Origin: Deferribacteraceae bacterium UBA6793
GTDB lineage: Bacteria; Chrysiogenota; Deferribacteres; Deferribacterales; Geovibrionaceae
Assembly: GCA_002452405.1 (NCBI GenBank)
Contig: DKFP01000006.1
Location: 75,560 to 139,559, forward strand
Length of the DNA stretch: 64,000 bases
Reading direction: 5' to 3'
Position numbers and translations under genes: made by a program. The first letter of the stretch is position 1, and each line of letters starts with the position of its first letter. Shown in pieces: positions 28,018 to 36,376 of this stretch. The notes under the pieces were generated by a model, which saw nothing but the letters and a program-made list of their open reading frames with translations, searched no databases and was not told the DNA's origin.

Positions 28018-28839
28018 ATGCGTTTTCTATTAATAATTTTCATGCTTGCATCATCCATGATTGTACAAGCGGCAACAGCACCCAAAAGAGAATTCACCAA
28101 ACCCACCGGATACGAAAGAACGGCGGAAATGTATAAAATGTACGGCATCAACGAGTTCGGACGGATATTGATGCTTGGTGACTCAATCACCCACGGCGCC
28201 TACTGGAACGAACTGATGAAACGAAGCGATATCATAAACAGAGGCATCCCCGGCGACACAACATTCTGGATGCAGGAGCGTCTTGAATACACCACCACCG
28301 GCAGGATAGAAAAGGCGTTCGTGCTTGTGGGAATAAACGACATATCCAAATACCAGCTCCCCGCATCAATATTCAGCCGCTATACGAAGATAATAGACTA
28401 CCTGACAGCGCAAGGTATAAAACCGCACATACAGTCAGTTATTTACCTCGGCAAGCTGAACCCCAAATATGACGTTTACAACGTAAGGATAAAAGAGCTG
28501 AACGCCATGCTGAAAGACTATGCAGACAAGAACGGAATAGCCTTCATAGACCTGAACCCCACCCTTGCGCCGGACGGATTTCTGAAAGACGAATATACAT
28601 ATGACGGCACACACCTTACTGCTCTGGGCTATACGCTGTGGCGCGATATACTGAACCCCTACATGGCGGAAACTCCCGCAGAACCGCAGCCCGCCGAACC
28701 TCAGCCTGCCGAACCCGAAACAATCCCGGCAGCAGCTCCCGCAGCAACAGACACTGCTCCTGCACCTGCGGAAACCACCCCAGCACTGCCCACGGTTCCG
28801 GCACCCGTACCTGAAAATATAACTGTACCTTCGGAATAA
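28018..28839 (+). CDS. Secreted SGNH/GDSL hydrolase with Pro/Ala-rich tail
   Basis: A signal peptide (MRFLLIIFMLASSMIVQAAT) is followed by an SGNH domain with GDSITHG (nucleophile Ser), RGIPGD (block II), VLVGINDIS (block III, Asn) and YDGTHLTALGY (block V, Asp-His). It is probably a periplasmic esterase or lipase. The last 50 residues are a low-complexity PAEPQPAEPQPAEP-type tail. GAGGGA precedes the ATG. It is divergent from the GDPD gene, so the pair may act together on lipids. Confidence 0.88.
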   Translation: MRFLLIIFMLASSMIVQAATAPKREFTKPTGYERTAEMYKMYGINEFGRILMLGDSITHGAYWNELMKRSDIINRGIPGDTTFWMQERLEYTTTGRIEKAFVLVGINDISKYQLPASIFSRYTKIIDYLTAQGIKPHIQSVIYLGKLNPKYDVYNVRIKELNAMLKDYADKNGIAFIDLNPTLAPDGFLKDEYTYDGTHLTALGYTLWRDILNPYMAETPAEPQPAEPQPAEPETIPAAAPAATDTAPAPAETTPALPTVPAPVPENITVPSE

Positions 28840-28899
28840 TAGAGCGGATCACATAAATAATGATGCATTTCAGAGCGAAAGTACAAAATCAAACTAAGA

Positions 28900-29028
28900 T
28901 GAGATCGCTTCGGGCATTATTCGACAACTAAATTGAATATGGACTCATACAGCCTTCGGCTAGTTAGCCCTCGCGAAGACGAAAAAGAAGCCCGTCTCTG
29001 CGAACCCTGAAAGGGTGAAGCAGTCTCG
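28900..29028. repeat. Dispersed palindromic element, family 1, copy E (long form)
   Basis: The ends are TGAGATCGC and GCAGTCTCG. Its first 81 bases are an exact inverted copy of part of element D, 6.1 kb away. The rest (GTCTCTGCGAACCCTGAAAG, GTGAAGC) matches D less closely. It lies in the 345-base gap between the SGNH hydrolase and the phosphoesterase. The remainder of that gap holds a TTGACA at 29085-29090 with a poor -10. Confidence 0.75.
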
Positions 29029-29184
29029 TCTTTCAGTATACGACACAACTTATATTAAACAGTCTAAACGATAATAATTTTTGTTTGACATAAATGTAAT
29101 TTTTTTATTACGAATTAACAACGTTACCATACTAAATTTCTGACATTTTTGAGCGTTAATGCAAAAAACCTCAGAGGTGAGAAC

Positions 29185-30996
29185 ATGTCAGAAAACGACA
29201 ATATGAAAAAAGGCATTAACAGACGTCAGTTCATCAAATTTTCCGCAGCATCAATGGCTGTTGTTGCGGCAGGATCTGTCGCAGGATGCGGAAACGACAG
29301 CGACAGCTCTTCGGAAACGCCCGCTCCTTCCAGCCCCGAAACACCTGAAACGTACATTCCAAAATCCGCGCTTCCCTCATCAAAAGCATGGAAATTCGGT
29401 ATAATATCGGACACTCAGTGGACAAAAGAAGACGACGGAGAAAACCCTGCGTCATGCGCAGTTGATATCATCAATGCGCTTAACGCCAAATTTGTTGAGC
29501 ACGAAGTTAAATTTGTTCTTCACGTCGGTGACCTTACTGATGACGGAAGAAACACCTTCACAGCTAACAACACAAAAACCGGAATCACTTACACATATTC
29601 AGTCGCTGATGCAATGGGTATCAGAGCAAGATATGTGCAGGAGCTTTACAACAATGGAATCGGTTTCTTCCCCATGAGAGGAAACCATGACGACTCTCAG
29701 TCTGCGGCAATAGAATTTAATAACTATTTTTCTCAGACAACGACAGGCATACACAACGTCACATCAGTTCAGACAGCTGCATACGCTGCACAGAACCCTG
29801 ACGAGAGCTATCTTCCTGATATAAAAAGAACCAAAACCACTTCATTTGAAATGGGCTCTTCCTTTTCAAGCCCTTCAACAGCGCTTAACGGTCTTTCATA
29901 CTCCTTTGACTACGATAACGTAAGGTTCGTTATACTCGATACTTTCACCGGCACAGACGGAACCGCGTATCCTGTAACCTCACAGCAGTCATGGATAAAC
30001 TCCGTACTCTCATCCAGACAGACAGGAACCCACGCATTTGTTCTTTCCCATAAAGGTCTCATGACACAGGATCACACGGATATAATATTCGGAGGCAACC
30101 CCTCAGCTACCACACCCGGACAGGATGAATTCATAACCAGTCTCGCAAACAACAAAGTGAAATACTATATCAACGGTCATGACCATATGCACGACAGAAG
30201 CTATGTGTACACGCATGACGGCTCAACGGCAAAAGTTACGCAGCTTGTCACCGCATCTGACAGTTCAAAGTTTTACACACCTGCGAACCCCTCAAACGAC
30301 CAGACATACTGCGGCGGTCTCAGGCAGAAACTTATAAGTCAGGAACTCTACGGAATCGGCTATTACATAGTGACCGTTGACGGAGAACATGTGACTTTCG
30401 AATATTACTCGGCGCCCAGCTATTCTGCGGATTCCATAACCACAACACCCGCACTGCGTTTCGCCAAAAAAGAAACTTTCGGTTACAGTCTTAAAGGAAC
30501 TGATTTCCTGATAGCCTACGGCGCTCCCTACACAACTGTAGACATTACAAGCACAGGCGGAACAAGGGCGAAAATTCTTGACGGAAGAAATGCGAACGTA
30601 GCGAGCGATCTTGCCGGAAGAAGATTTAACATAGAAGTTAACGCAGGGTTCTATTCCGCTGATGATGCGACATCAAGTGATATTCTCAGCCTGAAAGGCA
30701 TGGATTACACAATGGGAAGCACAGTTACAGACGTTTTCACTCTTTCAATGAGCTATACAGATACGAGCATAACGGATGCGGATATCGACGACCAGACCTT
30801 CGGGCTGGCAAAGCTCAACGAGAACGGAATCTGGGAAAACGCTGTCATTGCAAACTCAGGCGGGAAAGCTGAATTTGTCAAAGGAGCATGGACCGACGGT
30901 TATACGCTTGGAACATGGGGAGTTGATACCACATCTAAAACAGTCTGGGCTGTCATCAACAGCAACGGATTCTTTTCAGCCGTAAAAGGCATATAA
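29185..30996 (+). CDS. Tat-exported lipoprotein, calcineurin-like phosphoesterase (paralogue 1)
   Basis: The 603-residue protein has a twin-arginine signal (NRRQFIKFSAASMAVVAAG) ending in a lipobox (VAGC), so it is likely a folded, lipid-anchored periplasmic protein. The metallophosphoesterase ligands appear in order: SDTQW, GDLTD, RGNHDD, LSHKG and NGHDHMHD. About 180 C-terminal residues form a separate domain ending WGVDTTSKTVWAVINSNGFFS. I start it at ATG 29185, preceded by GAGGTGA. The substrate is unknown. The next gene is a close paralogue. Confidence 0.88.
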   Translation: MSENDNMKKGINRRQFIKFSAASMAVVAAGSVAGCGNDSDSSSETPAPSSPETPETYIPKSALPSSKAWKFGIISDTQWTKEDDGENPASCAVDIINALNAKFVEHEVKFVLHVGDLTDDGRNTFTANNTKTGITYTYSVADAMGIRARYVQELYNNGIGFFPMRGNHDDSQSAAIEFNNYFSQTTTGIHNVTSVQTAAYAAQNPDESYLPDIKRTKTTSFEMGSSFSSPSTALNGLSYSFDYDNVRFVILDTFTGTDGTAYPVTSQQSWINSVLSSRQTGTHAFVLSHKGLMTQDHTDIIFGGNPSATTPGQDEFITSLANNKVKYYINGHDHMHDRSYVYTHDGSTAKVTQLVTASDSSKFYTPANPSNDQTYCGGLRQKLISQELYGIGYYIVTVDGEHVTFEYYSAPSYSADSITTTPALRFAKKETFGYSLKGTDFLIAYGAPYTTVDITSTGGTRAKILDGRNANVASDLAGRRFNIEVNAGFYSADDATSSDILSLKGMDYTMGSTVTDVFTLSMSYTDTSITDADIDDQTFGLAKLNENGIWENAVIANSGGKAEFVKGAWTDGYTLGTWGVDTTSKTVWAVINSNGFFSAVKGI

Positions 30997-31014
30997 TTCT
31001 GTTCAGCCTCTTAG

Positions 31015-31043
31015 AAAAAGGGTGGCTCAGGTCACCCTTTTTT
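31015..31043 (+). terminator. Intrinsic terminator between the two phosphoesterase genes
   Basis: AAAAAGGGTG pairs with CACCCTTTTT across an 8-base loop and ends in a T run. It separates the tandem paralogues, only 16 bases before the second ATG. Confidence 0.88.
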
Positions 31044-31058
31044 ATGCTATGATAGGCG

Positions 31059-32747
31059 ATGTTAAACAGAAGAAAGTTCATTAAACTGACTGCGACGGCT
31101 CTGGCGATGGTGACTGCCGGATGCTTCCCGCGTGAAAGGAAAAAAACGGCAAAACAGCCGGAATCAAAAATACCCTCCCAAGGCGCGTGGAAATTCGGTA
31201 TTATGTCCGACAGTCAGTGGATGGGCGATGACAACGGCAAAAATCCGGCATCTTGCGCGGTGGAGATAATCAACGCTCTTAACGCGGAGTTCATTCGCCA
31301 CGGTGTCGAACTCGTTCTGCATGTCGGCGACCTGACCGACAGCGGGAGGGAACCCTTCGCCGTTTATAACAAAAGTACCCGACAGACTGACGTATATTCC
31401 ACTTCCGACGCAATAGGAATAAGAGCCAGATATGCGCAGGCGCTTTACAACAGCGGCATAGCACTCTTCCCTATCCGCGGCAATCACGACGATTCGCAGA
31501 TAGCTGCCTTAGAGTTTCTCAGATATTTCCCGCAGACCGGAGGCGGTGCACAGAACGACGAACATGCTCAGAGAGCTGCTTATGCGGCATTCAATCCGGA
31601 CGCCGAAAACCTGCCGGACATAAAGCGCACAGGCAGATCATTCAGGCTGGGGACTGATTTTTCATTCCCTTCCGACACGCTTAAAGGTCTGTCATACTCG
31701 TTCGACCATAAAAACGTAAGGTTCATCACTGCCGATCAGTACACAGCTCCGGACGGCAAAGAACACACCATCCGCAGCCAGCAGAACTGGATTACCTCCC
31801 GTCTGAAAAGCAAAAGTGAACACGCCATCGTGTTCACCCACAAGGGGCTGCTCACGCAGCATAACAGAGGCAATCTTTTCGGCGCGGAGCCATCTCCATC
31901 CACACCCGGACAGGACGAGTTCATCAGAGCCATGGCAGACAACGGCGCTCAGTATATCATATGTGGGCACGACCACATGCACGACCGCAGCCGCGTTTAT
32001 ACCACAGACGGCAAAACGGCATATGTGAATCAGCTCATAACTGCTTCGAACAGTTCGAAATTTTACTTCCCTAGAAGACCATCCAACGACGAAACCTTCT
32101 GCGGCGGCAAACGCCAGAAACTCATCAGTCAGGAGCTTTTCGCCATCGGATATTACATCGTGACCGTTGACGGCGGACACATGACCTTCGACTACTATTC
32201 GTCCGTCTGCCGCACAGCAGACACCATAGCAGACACCCCCTACCTCACGTTCAGTCATAAAGAGACATTCGGTTACAGCCTGAACGGAAAGAATTTTCTC
32301 ATAGAATACGGCAAGCCCTATACTGCTGTAGACCTCATTTCTGAAAACGGCACGCGGGCAAAAATTCTCGGAGGTGTCAACATCCGCGATGCAAAAGATT
32401 TCGCCGGGCGCAGGTTCGGCGTTGAGGTTAACGCCGGGTTCTATCCGCAGGACGAAGCGACTGCGGGCGACATACTCCTTTTGCGGGGCATGGATTTTTC
32501 AACAGCCAATACAGACATCTTCACCCTTTCCATGAGCTATAAACATGGAAACCCCACACTTGCAAGGCTGGACAGCCGCGGAATATGGCGCAACGCGGCG
32601 GATTTTAACATCGGAGGCGTAAAGCAGTTTGTCTACGGCGCATGGAAGCCGGATTATCCTCTGGGCACATACGGAACAGACCCGGAATCAAAAACTGTCT
32701 GGGCGGTGATAAACACCAACGGCACATTCTCACCCGTTATTTTCTGA
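31059..32747 (+). CDS. Tat-exported lipoprotein, calcineurin-like phosphoesterase (paralogue 2)
   Basis: The 562-residue protein is collinear with paralogue 1 throughout, including the C-terminal domain (YPLGTYGTDPESKTVWAVINTNG). It has its own twin-arginine motif (NRRKFIKL) and lipobox (TAGC). Ligand motifs SDSQW, GDLTD, RGNHDD, FTHKG and CGHDHMHD are intact. The ribosome site is weak (AGGCG) and lies just behind the terminator, so it may depend on read-through. It is clearly a tandem duplication that has diverged. Confidence 0.87.
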   Translation: MLNRRKFIKLTATALAMVTAGCFPRERKKTAKQPESKIPSQGAWKFGIMSDSQWMGDDNGKNPASCAVEIINALNAEFIRHGVELVLHVGDLTDSGREPFAVYNKSTRQTDVYSTSDAIGIRARYAQALYNSGIALFPIRGNHDDSQIAALEFLRYFPQTGGGAQNDEHAQRAAYAAFNPDAENLPDIKRTGRSFRLGTDFSFPSDTLKGLSYSFDHKNVRFITADQYTAPDGKEHTIRSQQNWITSRLKSKSEHAIVFTHKGLLTQHNRGNLFGAEPSPSTPGQDEFIRAMADNGAQYIICGHDHMHDRSRVYTTDGKTAYVNQLITASNSSKFYFPRRPSNDETFCGGKRQKLISQELFAIGYYIVTVDGGHMTFDYYSSVCRTADTIADTPYLTFSHKETFGYSLNGKNFLIEYGKPYTAVDLISENGTRAKILGGVNIRDAKDFAGRRFGVEVNAGFYPQDEATAGDILLLRGMDFSTANTDIFTLSMSYKHGNPTLARLDSRGIWRNAADFNIGGVKQFVYGAWKPDYPLGTYGTDPESKTVWAVINTNGTFSPVIF

Positions 32748-32757
32748 TTTTACCCTC

Positions 32758-32806
32758 TTGACACTGTATGTCCTTTCAACTAACGTATGAATATATATTC
32801 ATTCGT
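32758..32806 (+). promoter_or_regulatory. Promoter and operator of the ArsR/P-type ATPase operon
   Basis: TTGACA (32758-32763) is followed after 17 bases by TAACGT (32781-32786). Overlapping the downstream edge is a perfect 16-bp palindrome ATGAATATATATTCAT (32787-32802), extending to 22 of 24 matching bases at 32783-32806. The TGAA-n-TTCA form is that of SmtB/CadC-type operators, and its position would block polymerase. Confidence 0.75.
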
Positions 32807-32817
32807 TTGAGGGTAAT

Positions 32818-33177
32818 ATGGAAGAAATAATCGTATGCGAAAAAAACTGTAATCATGATGATAAAGCCGTATGCATCGCAAAAGGGGCGATGCTGCCTGA
32901 ATCGGACGTTCAGCGCCTTGCGGAGATGTTCAAGATTCTGGGAGATCCCACCCGCATAAAGATACTACACGCGCTCACAGGACGCGAACTCTGTGTCTGC
33001 GACCTTGCCGAGACCATCGGCATGGGTCAGTCGGCAATCTCGCACCAGCTAAGAATGCTGAAAGGATATCGGCTGGTGAAATACAGAAAAGAAGGAAAAG
33101 AAGTTATTTATTCTCTGGACGACGCACACATACTCGGGCTTCTGTGCATGGGTCTGGACCACATAAACCATTCGTAA
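32818..33177 (+). CDS. ArsR/SmtB-family metal-responsive repressor (CadC-like)
   Basis: The 119-residue winged-helix repressor has ELCVCDLAE, the alpha-3 metal motif of CadC-type sensors, and an N-terminal Cys pair (VCEKNCNH) that fits the CadC alpha-3N site for Cd, Pb or Zn. The recognition helix is MGQSAISHQLRMLKGYRLV. A palindromic operator lies immediately upstream, and a P1B ATPase follows 10 bases later. Metal binding should release the operator and induce the pump. Confidence 0.9.
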   Translation: MEEIIVCEKNCNHDDKAVCIAKGAMLPESDVQRLAEMFKILGDPTRIKILHALTGRELCVCDLAETIGMGQSAISHQLRMLKGYRLVKYRKEGKEVIYSLDDAHILGLLCMGLDHINHS

Positions 33178-33187
33178 GGAGCCTGAA

Positions 33188-35317
33188 ATGGAACATAAAG
33201 AATCATGTTGCAGCTGTTGCTACGCCCACGATGAGCAGAGCGAACCACAGGACATGCCGGAAGGCGGCAGCCAGTCCGTTTTCCGCATAGAGGGTCTGGA
33301 CTGCGCCGACTGCGCGGCGAAACTTGAAACCGCGGTGAAAAAGATGGACGGCGTTCTCTTCGCACGTCTCAGCTTCACATCAGCGACACTGACCGTCCGC
33401 CACAATACAAACGACGCGGCAATCGTCCGCACTGTGAAACAGGCAGGATACAAAGCTGTTTCCGCAGACGGAAGCGACGACGGACACAGCTCGTCATGGC
33501 TGAAAAACCATAAGACGCTTGGAACGCTCCTTTCCGGACTGTTCCTTATACCCGCGTTAATATTCGACAGCACAGCCCTTTTTGCCGCGGCGATGTTCGC
33601 CGGCGGCTGGCACGTTGCCGTTACCGGACTCTATAACCTCCGCAAAAGGATAATGGATACGAACATGCTTATGCTTATTGCCGCCATAGGCGCGGGAGCT
33701 ATAGGCGAATGGAGCGAAGGAGCCACCGTTGTTTTCCTATTCTCCCTTGGCAACGCTTTGCAGTCATACACCATGGACAAAACAAGAAGATCCATCCGCT
33801 CCCTCATGGAAAAAGCACCCAACGAGGCAATTGTTCTGCGCGGCGGCAAAGAAGAGAAGATGCATGTTGACAGCATAGCCGTCGGTGATCTCATTCTCGT
33901 TAAACCGGGGGAGAAAATAGCTATGGACGGCGAAGTGGTAAGCGGCTTTTCAGCCGTTAATCAGGCGTCCATCACCGGCGAATCAGTACCAGCGGAAAAG
34001 CATACCGGAGATACAGTTTACGCAGGCACGCTCAACACCACAGGCGCTCTTACCATAAAAGTTACAAGACTGGCGGCAGATTCCACAATAAGCCGCATCA
34101 TGAATATGGTTGAAGAGGCGCAGGCGCAGAAAGCGCCCATGCAGACGCTGGTGGACAGGTTCGCGGCATGGTACACACCAGCCGTGCTAATCGTCGCAGT
34201 GCTTATAATCGCCGTTCCGGTTCTTCTTTTTGGACAGAGCTTTGACGAATGGTTTTATAGGGCGCTGGTGCTTCTGGTAATCTCATGCCCGTGCGCACTG
34301 GTCATATCCACTCCGGTCTCTATAGTCTCAGCCATCGGTAACGCTTCCAAAAGAGGAGTACTCATTAAAGGCGGTGTTTTCCTCGAACAGATGAGCCGTA
34401 TAAAGGCTGTGGCGTTCGACAAGACAGGCACACTGACATCGGGCAAACCCGTTCTGACAGACGTTTTTGCAGTTAACGGAGACGAACGCGAACTGAAAGT
34501 GCTTGCGGCATCCGTTGAAAGATTCTCCGAACACCCGCTGGCACACACCATAGCCGCATCAGTCGAACACAGCGAACTTAAAACAGCGGACAACTTCGAA
34601 GCTATCCCCGGAATGGGCGCAAAAGCCTACGTAGACGGCAGAACAATATATATAGGCAGTAAAAAACTTTTCAACGGATTGACAGGAAATTACGACATTA
34701 ATGAACTGGAACAACAGGGGAAAACAGTCGTCTTTATAGGAACCGACGAAGAAATACTGGGATATGTGGCACTCGCGGACGTTCTGCGCGAAGGCGGAAA
34801 AGAAGCTGTTAAAGAGCTTAAAAACAGCGGAATCGAATGTGTCGCCATGCTGACGGGCGACAACAGGAGAGCTGCTGGAATGATAGCCGACAGGCTGGAA
34901 CTTGACGTTTGTTACAGCGAACTGCTCCCGGAAGGAAAAACAGCCGCACTGAAACCACTTGCCGAAAAATACGGTAAAGTAGTGATGGTGGGCGACGGGG
35001 TGAACGACGCTCCGGCGCTTGCCACAGCGGATATAGGTATCGCCATGGGTGCAGCTGGAACCGACGCGGCACTTGAAACCGCAGATATAACCCTGATGTC
35101 CGACGATATCGGCAAACTGCCCTATCTTATAAAACTCAGCAGAAAAACAGTCGCGGTGATTAAACAGAATATCACGTTTTCTGTACTGATAAAATTCGTG
35201 TTCATAGTGGGCACATTCGCAGGAATAACAAACCTCTGGCTGGCAGTATTTGCCGATATGGGAGCATCGCTTCTGGTAACGCTGAACGGAATGAGGCTTG
35301 TAAGAGAAATCAAGTAA
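33188..35317 (+). CDS. P1B-type heavy-metal exporting ATPase (Zn/Cd/Pb type)
   Basis: The 709-residue pump has a Cys-rich N-terminus (CCSCC), one heavy-metal-associated domain with GLDCADCAAK (about 38-100), the phosphatase loop TGES, the ion-site motif SCPCALVIS, the phosphorylation site DKTGTLT and the hinge GDGVNDAPALA. The CPC plus a conserved Lys/Asp membrane pattern (P1B-2) and the CadC-like partner suggest Zn2+/Cd2+/Pb2+ rather than Cu+. AAGGAG precedes the ATG. It is cotranscribed with the repressor. Confidence 0.93.
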   Translation: MEHKESCCSCCYAHDEQSEPQDMPEGGSQSVFRIEGLDCADCAAKLETAVKKMDGVLFARLSFTSATLTVRHNTNDAAIVRTVKQAGYKAVSADGSDDGHSSSWLKNHKTLGTLLSGLFLIPALIFDSTALFAAAMFAGGWHVAVTGLYNLRKRIMDTNMLMLIAAIGAGAIGEWSEGATVVFLFSLGNALQSYTMDKTRRSIRSLMEKAPNEAIVLRGGKEEKMHVDSIAVGDLILVKPGEKIAMDGEVVSGFSAVNQASITGESVPAEKHTGDTVYAGTLNTTGALTIKVTRLAADSTISRIMNMVEEAQAQKAPMQTLVDRFAAWYTPAVLIVAVLIIAVPVLLFGQSFDEWFYRALVLLVISCPCALVISTPVSIVSAIGNASKRGVLIKGGVFLEQMSRIKAVAFDKTGTLTSGKPVLTDVFAVNGDERELKVLAASVERFSEHPLAHTIAASVEHSELKTADNFEAIPGMGAKAYVDGRTIYIGSKKLFNGLTGNYDINELEQQGKTVVFIGTDEEILGYVALADVLREGGKEAVKELKNSGIECVAMLTGDNRRAAGMIADRLELDVCYSELLPEGKTAALKPLAEKYGKVVMVGDGVNDAPALATADIGIAMGAAGTDAALETADITLMSDDIGKLPYLIKLSRKTVAVIKQNITFSVLIKFVFIVGTFAGITNLWLAVFADMGASLLVTLNGMRLVREIK

Positions 35318-35319
35318 GA

Positions 35320-35425
35320 CGTACTAACATATAAAGGCGGAAGGCAGAAAATATGCGCAGTGTACATATAAAGTACATGAGCAGTATTTTCTGTCTTCCA
35401 ACGCAAAAATGCGAAGTGTTATAAA
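35320..35425. repeat. Dispersed palindromic element, family 2, copy 2
   Basis: The centre GCGCAGTGTAC-7-GTACATGAGCAG and the end ATGCGAAGTGTTATAA match copy 1. The flanks GGAAGGCAGAAAATA and TATTTTCTGTCTTCC form a long imperfect stem. It fills the gap between the convergent ATPase and SDR genes and may act as a two-way terminator. Confidence 0.6.
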
Positions 35426-35428
35426 AAA

Positions 35429-36178
35429 CTAAAGTATCATACCGCCGGAGGCTTCGATTCGCATACCATTAATCCATCTGGCATCTTCCGACAGAAGAGC
35501 CACAACCGCACCGCCAATATCATCAGGCAGACCGACGCGACCAAGTGCTGTCAATGCCGCTATATGGTCGTTCACATGTTTGTTGTCGCGCACCACGCCA
35601 CCGCCGAAATCCGTTTCTATGGCTCCGGGGGCAAGCACAACAACGCTGATTCCTCTCTTTCCAAGTTCAGCCGCCATATAGCGCGTCAGGACTTCTACAC
35701 CACCCTTCATAGCTCCGTATGCACTGTAACCTGGCATACAGAATCTTGCCAGACCGGAAGAGATGTTCAGAATCCGTCCGCCATCCTTTATCAGCGGCAG
35801 AAGTCTCTGGGTAAGAAAGAACGGTGCCTTCAGGTGGATGTCCACCAGAAGGTCGAACTGCTCCTCAGTTGTTTCCTCAAATGGTGCGTTTATGCCGATG
35901 CCTGCGTTGTTCACAAGATTGTCGAACTGAGCCGCACCGAAAACATCCCCAAGCACTTTTTTAACCGAATCTGCAAATACGCTGAAAGTTCCGCTCTTTG
36001 AAACGTCAAGCTGCAAAGCTGCTGCCTTTCTGCCGAACTTATTCGCTTCGGCGACAACCGCATCCGCTTCGTCTTTTTTGCTGTTGTATGTAATTATTAT
36101 ATCGTGTCCGCGCTCCGCAAGTTTCAGCGCCATGTTTTTTCCGAGTCCGCGGCTTCCGCCTGTGATGAGTGTTATCAT
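35429..36178 (-). CDS. Short-chain dehydrogenase/reductase
   Basis: The 249-residue classical SDR has the TGGSRGLG nucleotide-binding loop at the N-terminus, NNAG (about 90), the catalytic Ser in NISSG and the YGAMK (YxxxK) pair, followed by APGAIETDF. Basic residues after the first glycine loop (NSKKDE) hint at NADPH. It resembles FabG-like 3-oxoacyl reductases but context gives no substrate. GAGGT precedes the ATG. Confidence 0.88.
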   Translation of the reverse strand: MITLITGGSRGLGKNMALKLAERGHDIIITYNSKKDEADAVVAEANKFGRKAAALQLDVSKSGTFSVFADSVKKVLGDVFGAAQFDNLVNNAGIGINAPFEETTEEQFDLLVDIHLKAPFFLTQRLLPLIKDGGRILNISSGLARFCMPGYSAYGAMKGGVEVLTRYMAAELGKRGISVVVLAPGAIETDFGGGVVRDNKHVNDHIAALTALGRVGLPDDIGGAVVALLSEDARWINGMRIEASGGMIL

Positions 36179-36286
36179 GGAAGTACCTCACAATGAATTT
36201 TATATATAATAATCCATGTTAGGCAGGATTTGAATACACATAGATGTGAAATGATTGCCCGATTATGCAAAAGGAAGGAAAAAAAA

Positions 36287-36372
36287 CGAGATCGCCGCGT
36301 CACTACGTTCCTAGCGAAGACGTAAATTATCGTCTCTGCGAGGAAGCCGTAGAGGCTGACGCGGCAGTCTCG
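36287..36372. repeat. Dispersed palindromic element, family 1, copy F
   Basis: The ends are CGAGATCGC and GCAGTCTCG. The halves CCGCGTCACTACGTTCCTAG and the complement of GAGGCTGACGCGG pair imperfectly. It begins 4 bases after the pheT stop on the minus strand, the closest contact with a gene of any copy. Confidence 0.7.
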
Positions 36373-36376
36373 TGTA

